From: Lachnospiraceae bacterium
Lineage (GTDB): Bacteria > Bacillota > Clostridia > Lachnospirales > Lachnospiraceae
NCBI GenBank assembly: GCA_021770245.1
Contig: JAETRI010000019.1
Span: 1-46,368, forward strand
Direction: 5' to 3'
DNA length: 46,368 nt
The position numbers and the translations under genes were made by a program. Position 1 is the first letter of the stretch, and each line of letters starts with the position of its first letter. Under the pieces are notes generated by a model, which worked only from the letters and a program-made list of their open reading frames with translations, ran no database searches and was not told where the DNA came from. Shown one piece after another: positions 24,633 to 32,288 of this stretch.

Positions 24633-26162
24633 ATGATTACAATACTGGTGGTGGAAGATGAAATATATGCGAGGAGGTCGCTGGTAGGGCAGATTGAACG
24701 GTATGCATCGCCGGAACGGTTCCGCATCCTGGAGGCCGGCAACGGGGAGCAGGGGCTTTTCGTCTATCGGGAGGAGAATCCCGATCTGGTATTAACGGAT
24801 ATCCGTATGCCCAAAATGGACGGCCTGGGGCTCCTAAAGGCGATCCGCGTTACGGATGCGGATACCATGGTAATTATGGTGAGCGCTTATACGGATTTTG
24901 AATACGCCATAACGGCCCTGAAACAGGGGGCGGTGGACTATCTGCTCAAGCCCATCGAGGAGGAACGGCTGAAAGACTGCCTGGATAAGTGCCTGAACCG
25001 GAACAGGACCAGAAAGAGGGAACATATCATTACAGGGCAGGATGTGGCGGCCCGATATGCCAGAAGAGCGATTGGGGACGGAGAATATAGTGACTACGTG
25101 GGCCGGAATGTTTTTTGCAAAACCTTCCCCAGGTATCGGGTGCTGAACCTTTGGTCCGCTCATATACGGGACATGGAATGGGAGCAGCTGTACGAAAAGA
25201 TGGAGGAAGTTTTTCAGGAGGACAGGCCCTTCCGCCTCCTCCAGAATCCGGGGAAGGTCTGGACCCTCCTCATCGCTTCCGGCGGGGAGGATATCTTTCT
25301 CTTAAGAAAAATTCTGCGGGCTTTGACAGAGGAGGGATATGGGGCATACCTGGCGGCCAGCGGAATTCATACGGAACCGGAGGAAGTGAAGAGTGCTTAC
25401 CAGGAAGCCCTTCATGCGTTGAAATATAAGATCCTAACGGAGGAAAGGATTCTGTGGGAAGAAAAGATGGATGAGGACGATAGGACGAATTATGTCTGGC
25501 CTCCGGGCCAGGAGTCCATGCTCCGGGAGGCTTTGCGGGAAAGAAATCAGGACAAGCTGCAGCATGCGCTGGCCAGGATCTTCCGATCCGTCCGCAATTG
25601 TGATAAAATCAAAATAGAAAGTCTGGAACTCCTCTTTTACAGGATTACACTCCGCTTTCGCGAACTGATCCAGGAGTCCGGGAGTCTGAAGATACAGATT
25701 CGGGAAGGAAGCACGGGAATCCTGGATTTTGACGATCTGGAGGAGATGGAACGCTTTCTTGGGAATATCGGCAGCAATGTCTGTAGAATGACGGACAGCG
25801 GGGGAGACAGGGATCTGGTTGATATCGTCTCGGAATATGCGGCGGCCCATTATGATCAGGATGTAACGATCAAGGAGATTGCGGAAAAGGTCCTGTTCAT
25901 GAATCCTGCCTACGTAAGCCATGTTTTTGCGGAGAGGAAGGGGATCGGCTTTTCGGCCTGGCTGAGACAGCTGCGCATGGATCATGCCAGGGAATTGCTG
26001 GAAGGAGGCAGCCTGTCGGTGACAAAGGTGGCATCCCTGTCCGGATACAACGATACCTCTCAGTTTATCAGACTTTTTAAACAGGAAACCGGAATGACGC
26101 CGGGCAAATATCGGGAAAACAGGAACGGAGAATTACCGGCCGAGAAAGGGGAACAAGGTTGA
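24633..26162 (+). CDS. Response regulator, YesN type (REC plus AraC HTH)
   Basis: A DNA-binding two-component regulator of 509 residues. The receiver domain is at residues 1-120, with acidic pocket E8/D9, phosphoacceptor D56 (LTDIRMPKMDG), and the conserved lysine in DYLLKPIEEE. A middle linker follows, then an AraC-type double helix-turn-helix at about 405-500 (DVTIKEIAEKVLFMNPAYVSHVFAERKG, VTKVASLSGYNDTSQFIRLFKQETGMTPGKYR). It likely receives phosphate from the YesM-type kinase at 16704 and controls the sugar importer between them. Its stop codon lies inside the first hairpin of the next leader. Confidence 0.9.
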   Translation: MITILVVEDEIYARRSLVGQIERYASPERFRILEAGNGEQGLFVYREENPDLVLTDIRMPKMDGLGLLKAIRVTDADTMVIMVSAYTDFEYAITALKQGAVDYLLKPIEEERLKDCLDKCLNRNRTRKREHIITGQDVAARYARRAIGDGEYSDYVGRNVFCKTFPRYRVLNLWSAHIRDMEWEQLYEKMEEVFQEDRPFRLLQNPGKVWTLLIASGGEDIFLLRKILRALTEEGYGAYLAASGIHTEPEEVKSAYQEALHALKYKILTEERILWEEKMDEDDRTNYVWPPGQESMLREALRERNQDKLQHALARIFRSVRNCDKIKIESLELLFYRITLRFRELIQESGSLKIQIREGSTGILDFDDLEEMERFLGNIGSNVCRMTDSGGDRDLVDIVSEYAAAHYDQDVTIKEIAEKVLFMNPAYVSHVFAERKGIGFSAWLRQLRMDHARELLEGGSLSVTKVASLSGYNDTSQFIRLFKQETGMTPGKYRENRNGELPAEKGEQG

Positions 26163-26294
26163 AAGAAGTACACTTTCAACCTCCCTGATTGGAGAGCCCG
26201 CTGAAGCGGGCAGAGGGGAACAATCACAAACGTGAAATCGCATACGCGATTTCACGTTGCGATCCGCAAAGGGCGCGGCATGAAAGGGGTTAAA
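26157..26294 (+). repeat. Hairpin-chain leader before the aldo/keto reductase
   Basis: Four stems are present. They are GGTTGAAAG/CTTTCAACC (26157-26181), GCCCGC/GCGGGC (about 26199-26214), ACGTGAAATCGC/GCGATTTCACGT (26230-26257, loop ATAC) and CCGC/GCGG (about 26264-26278). The last is followed by the ribosome site AAAGGGG. The third stem matches module 3 at 4995 but with GTG/CAC replacing GAG/CTC, a paired change. Confidence 0.75.
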
Positions 26295-27212
26295 ATGAAA
26301 ACAATTCAGGTAAAAGACGGAAAGCTTACGGTACCGCAGATCGCCTTAGGTTGCATGAGAATCACCGGATTAAAGGACAAAAAGGAAATTCGGAATCTGA
26401 TCGATGTGGCGATGGAAAACGGGATCGACTTCTTCGACCATGCGGATATCTATGCGGGCGGGGAAGCGGAAGCAGTATTCGGGGAAGCGGTGCCGGGAGA
26501 ACTTCGCAGGAAAATGACGATTCAGACCAAATGCGCCATCCGGCCGGGGATCTGCTATGACTTTTCTAAGGAACATATCCTGAAATCCGTGGAAGGGAGC
26601 CTGAAGCGGCTTCGCACGGATTATATTGATATCCTCCTCCTGCACCGTCCCGATACTCTGATGGAGGCAGAAGAGGTGGCGGAGGCTTTCGACAGCCTGG
26701 AGAAGAAGGGAATGGTGCGTTACTTCGGCGTGTGCAACCAGAACGCCATGCAGATGGAACTTTTGAACAGCTGGTGCGGCGGAAAGCTCCTGATTAACCA
26801 GCTTCAGCTTAGCATCGCACATTGTGATATCATCGACTCCGGCATCAATGTGAATGTACATAACGATGCAGGAGCAAACCGGGATGGGAGCATCCTGGAA
26901 TACTGCCGTTTGAAAAAGATCCTGATTCAGGCATGGTCTCCTTTCCAGTACGGAATGTTTGAGGGGGTATTCATCGGAAACGAGAAATATGAAGAATTAA
27001 ACCGGGTACTCGACCGTCTGGCTCAAAAATACGATGCTACGCCGAATGCCATCGCGGTAGCCTGGATCCTGAGGCACCCTGCCGGAATTCAGACGATTGT
27101 GGGGAGTACCAATGCGGAACGTATCCGGGGGATCTGCAGGGCTTCGGAAATCCGGCTCACCCGTGAGGAATGGTATGAACTGTATATGGCGGCCGGGAAA
27201 AAGCTGCCGTAA
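26295..27212 (+). CDS. Aldo/keto reductase (YdhF-like)
   Basis: NAD(P)H-dependent oxidoreductase of 305 residues with a TIM-barrel fold. The catalytic tetrad is complete: D48 and Y53 (DFFDHADIY), K79 (IQTKCAI) and H117 (LLLHRPD). The C-terminal cofactor-binding stretch is IVGSTNAERIRGI. The closest named relatives by pattern are YdhF-type reductases. It follows the sugar importer and regulator on the same strand and could act on the imported sugar, which is inference. The start at 26295 follows AAAGGGG; an upstream in-frame ATG at 26232 lies within the leader hairpins. Confidence 0.9.
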   Translation: MKTIQVKDGKLTVPQIALGCMRITGLKDKKEIRNLIDVAMENGIDFFDHADIYAGGEAEAVFGEAVPGELRRKMTIQTKCAIRPGICYDFSKEHILKSVEGSLKRLRTDYIDILLLHRPDTLMEAEEVAEAFDSLEKKGMVRYFGVCNQNAMQMELLNSWCGGKLLINQLQLSIAHCDIIDSGINVNVHNDAGANRDGSILEYCRLKKILIQAWSPFQYGMFEGVFIGNEKYEELNRVLDRLAQKYDATPNAIAVAWILRHPAGIQTIVGSTNAERIRGICRASEIRLTREEWYELYMAAGKKLP

Positions 27213-27227
27213 GGGGACAGTTTAAAC

Positions 27228-27405
27228 GCCCGCAGGCTCCCGGGCGCTGGGGCGATCAAAAAAGGTCCTGTCGGAAGCCATCTGTCTCTTTGGAGCTGCT
27301 TTTATAGCTTCCGAGAGCGGCTTCCTTGCGAATGCGGCGTTGTCCGACGAGCACAGCGAGGAGTTTCGCCGCATTCGCAAGGCCTGAAGCCGGTCACGGC
27401 GGCTT
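27228..27405 (+). repeat. Dispersed palindromic repeat, copy 2
   Basis: It shares with copy 1 (12529) the block CCCGCAGGCTCCCGG and the core GGTCCTGTCGGAAGCC. The right half contains a perfect 16-bp stem, CCTTGCGAATGCGGCG (27324-27339), with its complement at 27367-27382. It then runs CTGAAGCCGGTCACGGCGGCTT, matching in direct orientation the left part of copy 3 at 33180-33240. It may terminate transcription after the reductase gene. Confidence 0.7.
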
Positions 27406-27790
27406 GATATATGGCGTGCCAGTCGTAGGTACATGAAACAAAACACAGGGTAGGAACACACTGGAAAAGGGATTGCGAGATGCAGTCCTTTTTTGATACG
27501 GAAATTTAGGAGGATGAGGGGATATGACAAATTTAACAAAATACGAAATGAAAACGGTAGTAAATTACAATATCGGAGACAGTGATAGGGGATAGGCTTA
27601 ATTGAGAGCGTAAGACAGTGGTTAGGTAAGCCCAATATTATTACATGAAAAGTTGCTCTGGTAGCTTTTATATGCAGTTGCAGTTCATTTAATTTATTAC
27701 CATATTTTACAGATTTATGTTTTGATTTGTGATAGCAGGCAGTGTTATCCGTGACTTGGCTCATGGTATTTTTGTAAGATTGTTTTATTA

Positions 27791-27945
27791 GAGCAGGAAA
27801 TTATTTTCTTTTTTGAAACTTTTAAGATACCTGAAAAATCTGTATAGTAAAAGAAAGATTTCTATCAGATTGCTATAGCAGAGCAGAAATTTATTTTCCT
27901 TTTTTGAAACTTTTAAAACACCCGAAAAATCTATATAGTAAAAGA
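27791..27945 (+). repeat. Duplicated promoter region of the ECF sigma operon
   Basis: Two 65-bp copies (27791-27855 and 27881-27945) share TTTTTTGAAACTTTTAA, then CGAAAAATCT or TGAAAAATCT, then TATAGTAAAAGA. The TGAAAC block followed by a second conserved block fits an ECF-type promoter, in line with autoregulation by the sigma factor encoded just downstream. Which copy is active cannot be told. Confidence 0.6.
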
Positions 27946-27969
27946 GCAAAAGAAAGGTGCACATCTGTT

Positions 27970-28467
27970 ATGAAACAAATATTATATGAAGGGCTGATTC
28001 AATATGTTCTTGAAAACCAAGATCGGTTTTACCGAGTGGCTTATAGTTATACCAGGCATCAGGAGGACGCTCTTGACGTTGTCCAAAATGCAGTCTGCAA
28101 AGCACTCGAGGCGCATGAAAGCATAAAAAATGAGGATGCAATCAAGACCTGGTTTTATAGAATATTAATTAATGAAAGTCTGTCGGTCCTGAAAAAGCGG
28201 AAGAGGTTTTTGTTTTCCGACGATGAACTGGGGCAGGAGGAGGTGTATTACGAAAAGGGCTATGAACAGGATGACCTGGAAAAAGAATTAGACAGATTGG
28301 ATCTGGATGTACAGGTAATTATTAAACTCCGTTTTTTTGAAGAGATGTCTTTGAAAGAAATTTCCTGTATCACCGGATTAAATCTGAATACGGTTAAAAC
28401 GAAACTCTATCGTGGCTTGAAACAATTAAAGGAAAATATTCAGGAGGCAGAGATATGGGCAAATTAG
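27970..28467 (+). CDS. ECF-type RNA polymerase sigma factor (SigV-like)
   Basis: A 165-residue extracytoplasmic-function sigma factor. Region 2 spans about 15-80 (DRFYRVAYSYTRHQEDALDVVQNAVCKAL.., WFYRILINESL), and region 4 spans about 105-160 (QVIIKLRFFEEMSLKEISCITGLNLNTVKTKLYRGLKQLK). The ATG at 27970 follows AAAGGTG; the frame upstream of it runs through the promoter. It overlaps the anti-sigma gene by 13 bases, implying coupled synthesis. The SigV-like label rests mainly on its RsiV-like partner. Confidence 0.9.
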   Translation: MKQILYEGLIQYVLENQDRFYRVAYSYTRHQEDALDVVQNAVCKALEAHESIKNEDAIKTWFYRILINESLSVLKKRKRFLFSDDELGQEEVYYEKGYEQDDLEKELDRLDLDVQVIIKLRFFEEMSLKEISCITGLNLNTVKTKLYRGLKQLKENIQEAEIWAN

Positions 28468-29345
28468 ATACGATGAAAGAAAGATATGGCCAGATTACGA
28501 TCCCGGAGGAACTTAACGTCCGGATTCAGCAGGAGATACAAAAGTCAAGGAAACAGCAGGAAGAAAAAAATGGGGTTGGCAGGATTCACAGATTCAAGAG
28601 GATAATACACAGTGTGGAAGCAGCGGCAGCGGCTGTATGCATTCTTTTTACAGCGGCTTTGAATACGAGTCCGGCATTTGCAAAAGAAGCAGGAGAGTTC
28701 CCGGTGATTGGCGGGCTTGCCCGGGTACTGACATTCCGTTCTTATGAAACAGAAAAGAATGATATAGCGGTAACTGTGGAAATCCCAACGATTGAGATGA
28801 TCGCAGAGGATACCGGAATCACGGTGGATGGGATCAATCAGGAAATCCTTGATTGCTGCAGTCAGTATGCAGATGAGGCGCTCCAACGTGCAGAAGAATA
28901 CAGGAGCGCTTTCTTGGAAACAGGAGGAACGCTGGAAGAATGGGCGGAGCACAATATCAAAATTACCGTGGGTTATGAAATAAAGCAGCAAGGCAGCGAT
29001 TACCTTTCCTTTGTTGTGCGGGGAACTGAAAGCTGGACATCCGCTTATAGTGAATCAAGATATTACAGCATGGATTTGCGAACAGGAAAGCTGGTCACGT
29101 TAAAGGATATGCTGGGCGATGGTTATGTGGAACTGGTAAACGAAAGCATCAGGGAACAGATCGCTGAAAGGCAAAAAGCAGGAGATGTATTCTTTACAGA
29201 AGAGGAAGGCGGTTTTACAGGGATTTCGGAAGAGGCAAAGTTTTATATCAATAAGAATAACCGCCCGGTTATCGTTTTTGGAAAATATGAAATTGCACCC
29301 GGTTCATCAGGAGAGATTGAATTTGAAATTACAGGAGGAAAGTAA
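28455..29345 (+). CDS. Anti-sigma factor, RsiV-like (DUF3298-type)
   Basis: A 296-residue single-pass membrane protein expected to hold the sigma factor inactive. The cytosolic N-terminus is residues 1-50 and the membrane helix about 51-70. The sequence TSPAFA-KEA (residues 71-79) reads like a signal-peptidase site; in B. subtilis RsiV cleavage at such a site after lysozyme binding frees the sigma factor. The extracellular region contains YYSMDLRTGKLVTLKDML and the terminal FGKYEIAPGSSGEIEFEI, typical of DUF3298. Lysozyme as signal is inferred from the family only. Confidence 0.85.
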   Translation: MGKLDTMKERYGQITIPEELNVRIQQEIQKSRKQQEEKNGVGRIHRFKRIIHSVEAAAAAVCILFTAALNTSPAFAKEAGEFPVIGGLARVLTFRSYETEKNDIAVTVEIPTIEMIAEDTGITVDGINQEILDCCSQYADEALQRAEEYRSAFLETGGTLEEWAEHNIKITVGYEIKQQGSDYLSFVVRGTESWTSAYSESRYYSMDLRTGKLVTLKDMLGDGYVELVNESIREQIAERQKAGDVFFTEEEGGFTGISEEAKFYINKNNRPVIVFGKYEIAPGSSGEIEFEITGGK

Positions 29346-29346
29346 G

Positions 29347-29949
29347 ATGAGAAAGAAAAGGAAGAATATGGCTGTTAGGGTATTGGGTTTTGCCTTGGCA
29401 GGAGCGGTTCTGACGGGATGCGGCGAAAGTCGGCAGTCCCGACAGGCTATGCCGCAGGGCATCACCACGGGTATATCGGAGGAAACCGGACAGGAATCTG
29501 TACCAGAGAAGGCAGAACCGGAAACTACAGAAAAGGCGGAACCGAAAACGACAGGGAAAGCGGGACAATCGGAAATGGCCGGGGAAGAAATACAGACGTC
29601 ACAAATATATGAGGATAACTTTGCAGTTGACAGCGGGGCGGCAAAGAAATTTGCCGAGAAAGTTCAGGATGTAACCGCCCAAAAGGATCTGGAAGCGTTG
29701 GCAGAGCTGGCTGCATTTCCGATTTATGTGGGATTGCCGGATGCCGGTCTGGTAGAGACCAAAGAGGACTTCCTGAAGCTTGGTGCAGAAGCCGTGTTTA
29801 CGGACGAATTATTGGAATCCGTAGAAAAGGCTGATCTCGAAAATTTTAAACCCTGTATGGCGGGATTCCCTATTTCAGACGGAAGGATAGCCAGCATAAG
29901 CTTTGGCGTGGTAGACGGGGTGCTGGCGGTTATCGCAATTAATTATTGA
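29347..29949 (+). CDS. Lipoprotein with NTF2-like C-terminal region, third gene of the ECF operon
   Basis: A 200-residue exported lipoprotein. The lipobox VLTGC sets the anchor at C25, followed by a Glu/Thr/Lys-rich linker with repeats of the type PETTEKAEPKTTGKA. The C-terminal domain (about 95-200) has the pattern KFAEKVQDVTAQKDLEALAELAAFPIYVGLPDAG. It starts one base after the anti-sigma stop, with GGAGGAAAG as ribosome site, so it belongs to the operon. Its function is unknown; a role in cell-surface defence or signal sensing fits the context. Confidence 0.75.
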   Translation: MRKKRKNMAVRVLGFALAGAVLTGCGESRQSRQAMPQGITTGISEETGQESVPEKAEPETTEKAEPKTTGKAGQSEMAGEEIQTSQIYEDNFAVDSGAAKKFAEKVQDVTAQKDLEALAELAAFPIYVGLPDAGLVETKEDFLKLGAEAVFTDELLESVEKADLENFKPCMAGFPISDGRIASISFGVVDGVLAVIAINY

Positions 29950-29978
29950 TCATTTTCCGGATTTTTCGAAAAAATTGA

Positions 29979-30007
29979 TTGACGAATGCCACGGTTTTGT
30001 GTATAGT
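29979..30007 (+). promoter_or_regulatory. Probable sigma-A promoter of the second ABC importer
   Basis: TTGACG (29979-29984) and TATAGT (30002-30007) are 17 bases apart, close to consensus. Confidence 0.7.
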
Positions 30008-30016
30008 AACAAGTGG

Positions 30017-30049
30017 ACGCGTTGACGCTTGCACGCGTTAAAGCGTCAA
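30017..30049 (+). promoter_or_regulatory. Operator-like repeats at the transcription start
   Basis: Just downstream of the -10 box, ACGCGTT occurs twice, 16 bases apart (30017-30023 and 30033-30039). TTGACGC (30022-30028) is also the exact complement of GCGTCAA (30043-30049). This could be a repressor site or an RNA stem in the leader. Confidence 0.5.
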
Positions 30050-30072
30050 ATGGCGAGAAAGGGGATTTTGTT

Positions 30073-31140
30073 ATGAAAAAGTTATTGGCAATGGCTGTGG
30101 CGTTTACCATGACGGCCGCCGTTCTGGCGGGCTGTGGCAATAATGCTTCCGGTTCTTCGGATGCCGCTTCTTCGGGAAACAACGCGCAGGAGAACGGCGC
30201 GCAGGAAGAGAGTACGGCAGAAGAAAGTGCGGAAGTGCAGCCGGCGGGGGACGGCACCGTCTACAATATCGGGATCTGCCAGCTGCTCCAGCATCCTGCT
30301 CTGGACGCCGCCACGGAAGGATTCAAAGCGGCTCTGGTGGAAGGGCTTGGAGAAGCGAACGTGAAGTTTGACGAGCAGAATGCTTCCGGTGAGTCTTCAA
30401 CCTGTGCTACCATCATCAATCAGTTCGTATCCGCGGAAGTGGATTTGATTCTTGCGAATGCGACGGCATCCCTGCAGGCGGCCCATGCGGGAACGGGAGA
30501 GATCCCGATCCTGGGAACTTCCATCACGGACTATGCTACCGCATTGGAGATTGATAACTGGACGGGGACGACGGGAATGAATATTTCCGGCACCTCTGAC
30601 CTGGCTCCGCTGAAGGATCAGGCGGCCATGCTGAACGAACTGTTCCCGGATGCGAAGACGGTCGGTCTGTTATACTGCTCTGCAGAGCCGAACTCCCATT
30701 ATCAGGCGACTACCATCCAGGAGTATCTGGAGGAATACGGATATACCTGCGAAACCTATACTTTTGCGGATTCCAATGATATCGCATCGGTGACCACCAA
30801 TGCTTCCGGAGCCTGTGACGTGATCTACATTCCCACGGATAACACGGCTGCATCCAACACGGAGGTGATTAACAACATCTGCCTCCCTGCCGGCGTGCCG
30901 ATCATTGCGGGAGAAGAAGGAATGTGCGCAGGCTGCGGTGTGGCGACGCTTTCCATCAGCTATTATGACATCGGCTACAAGGCCGGTGAAATGGCAATCG
31001 ATATCCTGACGAACGGGGCGGACGTATCGGCCATGCCCATTGAGTTTGCACCCAATGTGACCAAGGAATATAATGAGTCGATTTGTACGCAGCTGGGAAT
31101 TACCATTCCCGACGGCTATGAGGCGATTCCGGCGGAATAG
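30073..31140 (+). CDS. ABC transporter substrate-binding lipoprotein (TrpX-like, PF04392 type)
   Basis: A 355-residue extracellular binding protein with lipobox VLAGC and lipid anchor at C21, then a low-complexity linker to about residue 60. The two-lobed fold is marked by YNIGICQLLQHPALDAATEGFKAAL and the central VGLLYCSAEPNSHYQ. The C-terminal SISYYDIGYKAGEMAIDIL is typical of the family often linked to tryptophan/tyrosine or thiamine-precursor uptake. No T-box or riboswitch was seen to name the substrate. AAAGGGG precedes the ATG at 30073. It is the first gene of a three-gene importer. Confidence 0.88.
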   Translation: MKKLLAMAVAFTMTAAVLAGCGNNASGSSDAASSGNNAQENGAQEESTAEESAEVQPAGDGTVYNIGICQLLQHPALDAATEGFKAALVEGLGEANVKFDEQNASGESSTCATIINQFVSAEVDLILANATASLQAAHAGTGEIPILGTSITDYATALEIDNWTGTTGMNISGTSDLAPLKDQAAMLNELFPDAKTVGLLYCSAEPNSHYQATTIQEYLEEYGYTCETYTFADSNDIASVTTNASGACDVIYIPTDNTAASNTEVINNICLPAGVPIIAGEEGMCAGCGVATLSISYYDIGYKAGEMAIDILTNGADVSAMPIEFAPNVTKEYNESICTQLGITIPDGYEAIPAE

Positions 31141-31161
31141 CTTATAAAAAGAGACAGGTTT

Positions 31162-31358
31162 GGGCAGCTGTGTTCCGGCTTTTTTATAGGGAGGGCGGCT
31201 GCCCGTCCTGAAAAATAGGACGAGTGATATGCAGGCGGTGAAGAGGGATTGCTTTTTGCCGCTTTCGTGCATTTGAACGGGAGGCAGGAAGATTGAAAAT
31301 TGACATTTTCAATCTCCTTGATTTGTATGCGCGCCGGAGCGCGCAGATGGGAGCAAAC
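31162..31358 (+). repeat. Five-hairpin leader before the permease
   Basis: Stems in order are GGGCAGC/GCTGCCC (31162-31204), CGTCCT/AGGACG (about 31204-31225), GCGG/CCGC, module-1-like AGATTGAAAAT/ATTTTCAATCT (31290-31315) and GCGCGC/GCGCGC (about 31329-31344). The last is followed by AGATGGGAGC, the ribosome site. The final phrase is shared with the leader at 15842. Confidence 0.65.
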
Positions 31359-32288
31359 GTGAATTTTGCAGTGCTTTTCAATTCACTGCCGGGAGCATGC
31401 GCCCAGGGGATGATCTGGGGACTCATGGCGGTGGGGGTCTACATAACATATAAAATCCTGGATTTGGCCGACCTGACCGTGGACGGAACGATGTGTACCG
31501 GCGGGGCGGTCTGTATTATGATGATGCTTAGCGGTCATTCCGTGGGAATTTCCCTGTTGGCGGCTTTCGCGGCGGGCATGGTGGCCGGCCTGGCAACGGG
31601 AGTTTTTCATACGGTGATGGGGATTCCGGCCATCCTGGCGGGTATCCTCACCCAGCTTGGCCTATATTCCATCAATCTGCGGATCATGGACGACCGGGCG
31701 AACCAGGCTATCAGCGTGGAAAAGTACGACCTGCTGGTTTCCCTCCGTTTTGTGAAAAACGTTCCTTTCTATAAAAATACCATTTTAATCAGCGCCGTCA
31801 TCCTGCTCATCCTGGTGGCGATTCTGTATTGGTTCTTTGGGACGGAACTGGGATGCTCCATCCGTTCCACCGGCTCCAATGCCAACATGTCCAGGGCGCA
31901 GGGAATCAATACGGACGTCTGCAAAATCCTCGGCCTGATGCTTTCCAACGGGATTGTGGCCCTTGCCAGCGGCCTGTACGCCCAGTACCAGGGATTTGCG
32001 GACATCAATATGGGCCGTGGTGCTATCGTGATCGGACTGGCTGCCGTTATTATCGGGGAAGTGGCGTTTGGCCGCATATGCTCGAATTTTGCCTTCCGCC
32101 TGATCTCCGTGGCGCTGGGGGCCATTATCTACTATCTGGTGCTGCAGGTGGTTTTGTGGCTGGGCCTGCGTTCCAACGATTTGAAGCTGCTCTCCGCTCT
32201 GGTTGTGGCTGTATTTTTGGCCATTCCTTACATAAAGGACAAATACTTTTCAAAGCCGGTGAAAAAAGGAGGTGCGCCTCATGCTTAA
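31359..32288 (+). CDS. ABC transporter permease (TrpY-like, branched-type)
   Basis: A 309-residue inner-membrane permease with about eight helices. The start is typical of the family: a short tail, then GMIWGLMAVGVYITYKILDLADLTVDGTMCTGGAV. A conserved cytosolic loop follows, GCSIRSTGSNANMSRAQGINTD. GTG at 31359 is preferred because GGGAGC (in AGATGGGAGC) lies just upstream. The frame extends further to a TTG at 31293, but that would translate a palindromic hairpin. It overlaps the ATPase gene by 8 bases. Confidence 0.87.
   Translation: MNFAVLFNSLPGACAQGMIWGLMAVGVYITYKILDLADLTVDGTMCTGGAVCIMMMLSGHSVGISLLAAFAAGMVAGLATGVFHTVMGIPAILAGILTQLGLYSINLRIMDDRANQAISVEKYDLLVSLRFVKNVPFYKNTILISAVILLILVAILYWFFGTELGCSIRSTGSNANMSRAQGINTDVCKILGLMLSNGIVALASGLYAQYQGFADINMGRGAIVIGLAAVIIGEVAFGRICSNFAFRLISVALGAIIYYLVLQVVLWLGLRSNDLKLLSALVVAVFLAIPYIKDKYFSKPVKKGGAPHA

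Larger units (their letters stand above)
27213..27969. other. Long intergenic region before the ECF sigma gene
   Basis: The left part (27228-27405) is a palindromic repeat copy. The middle (about 27410-27780) becomes clearly AT-richer and shows no feature I can support. The right part (27791-27945) is a 65-bp direct repeat in two copies with 90-base spacing, carrying the promoter. A 180-codon frame on - (27222-27764) crosses the repeat and is not convincing. Confidence 0.5.

Noticed and set aside
27222-27764. 180-codon open frame on - downstream of the aldo/keto reductase
   Set aside because: It crosses a palindromic repeat and AT-rich DNA with no ribosome site. The translation shows no recognisable domain or typical protein composition.
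29950-30072. T-box or other riboswitch before the TrpX-like binding protein
   Set aside because: The leader is only about 60 bases after the promoter and lacks the T-box sequence and a competing terminator.
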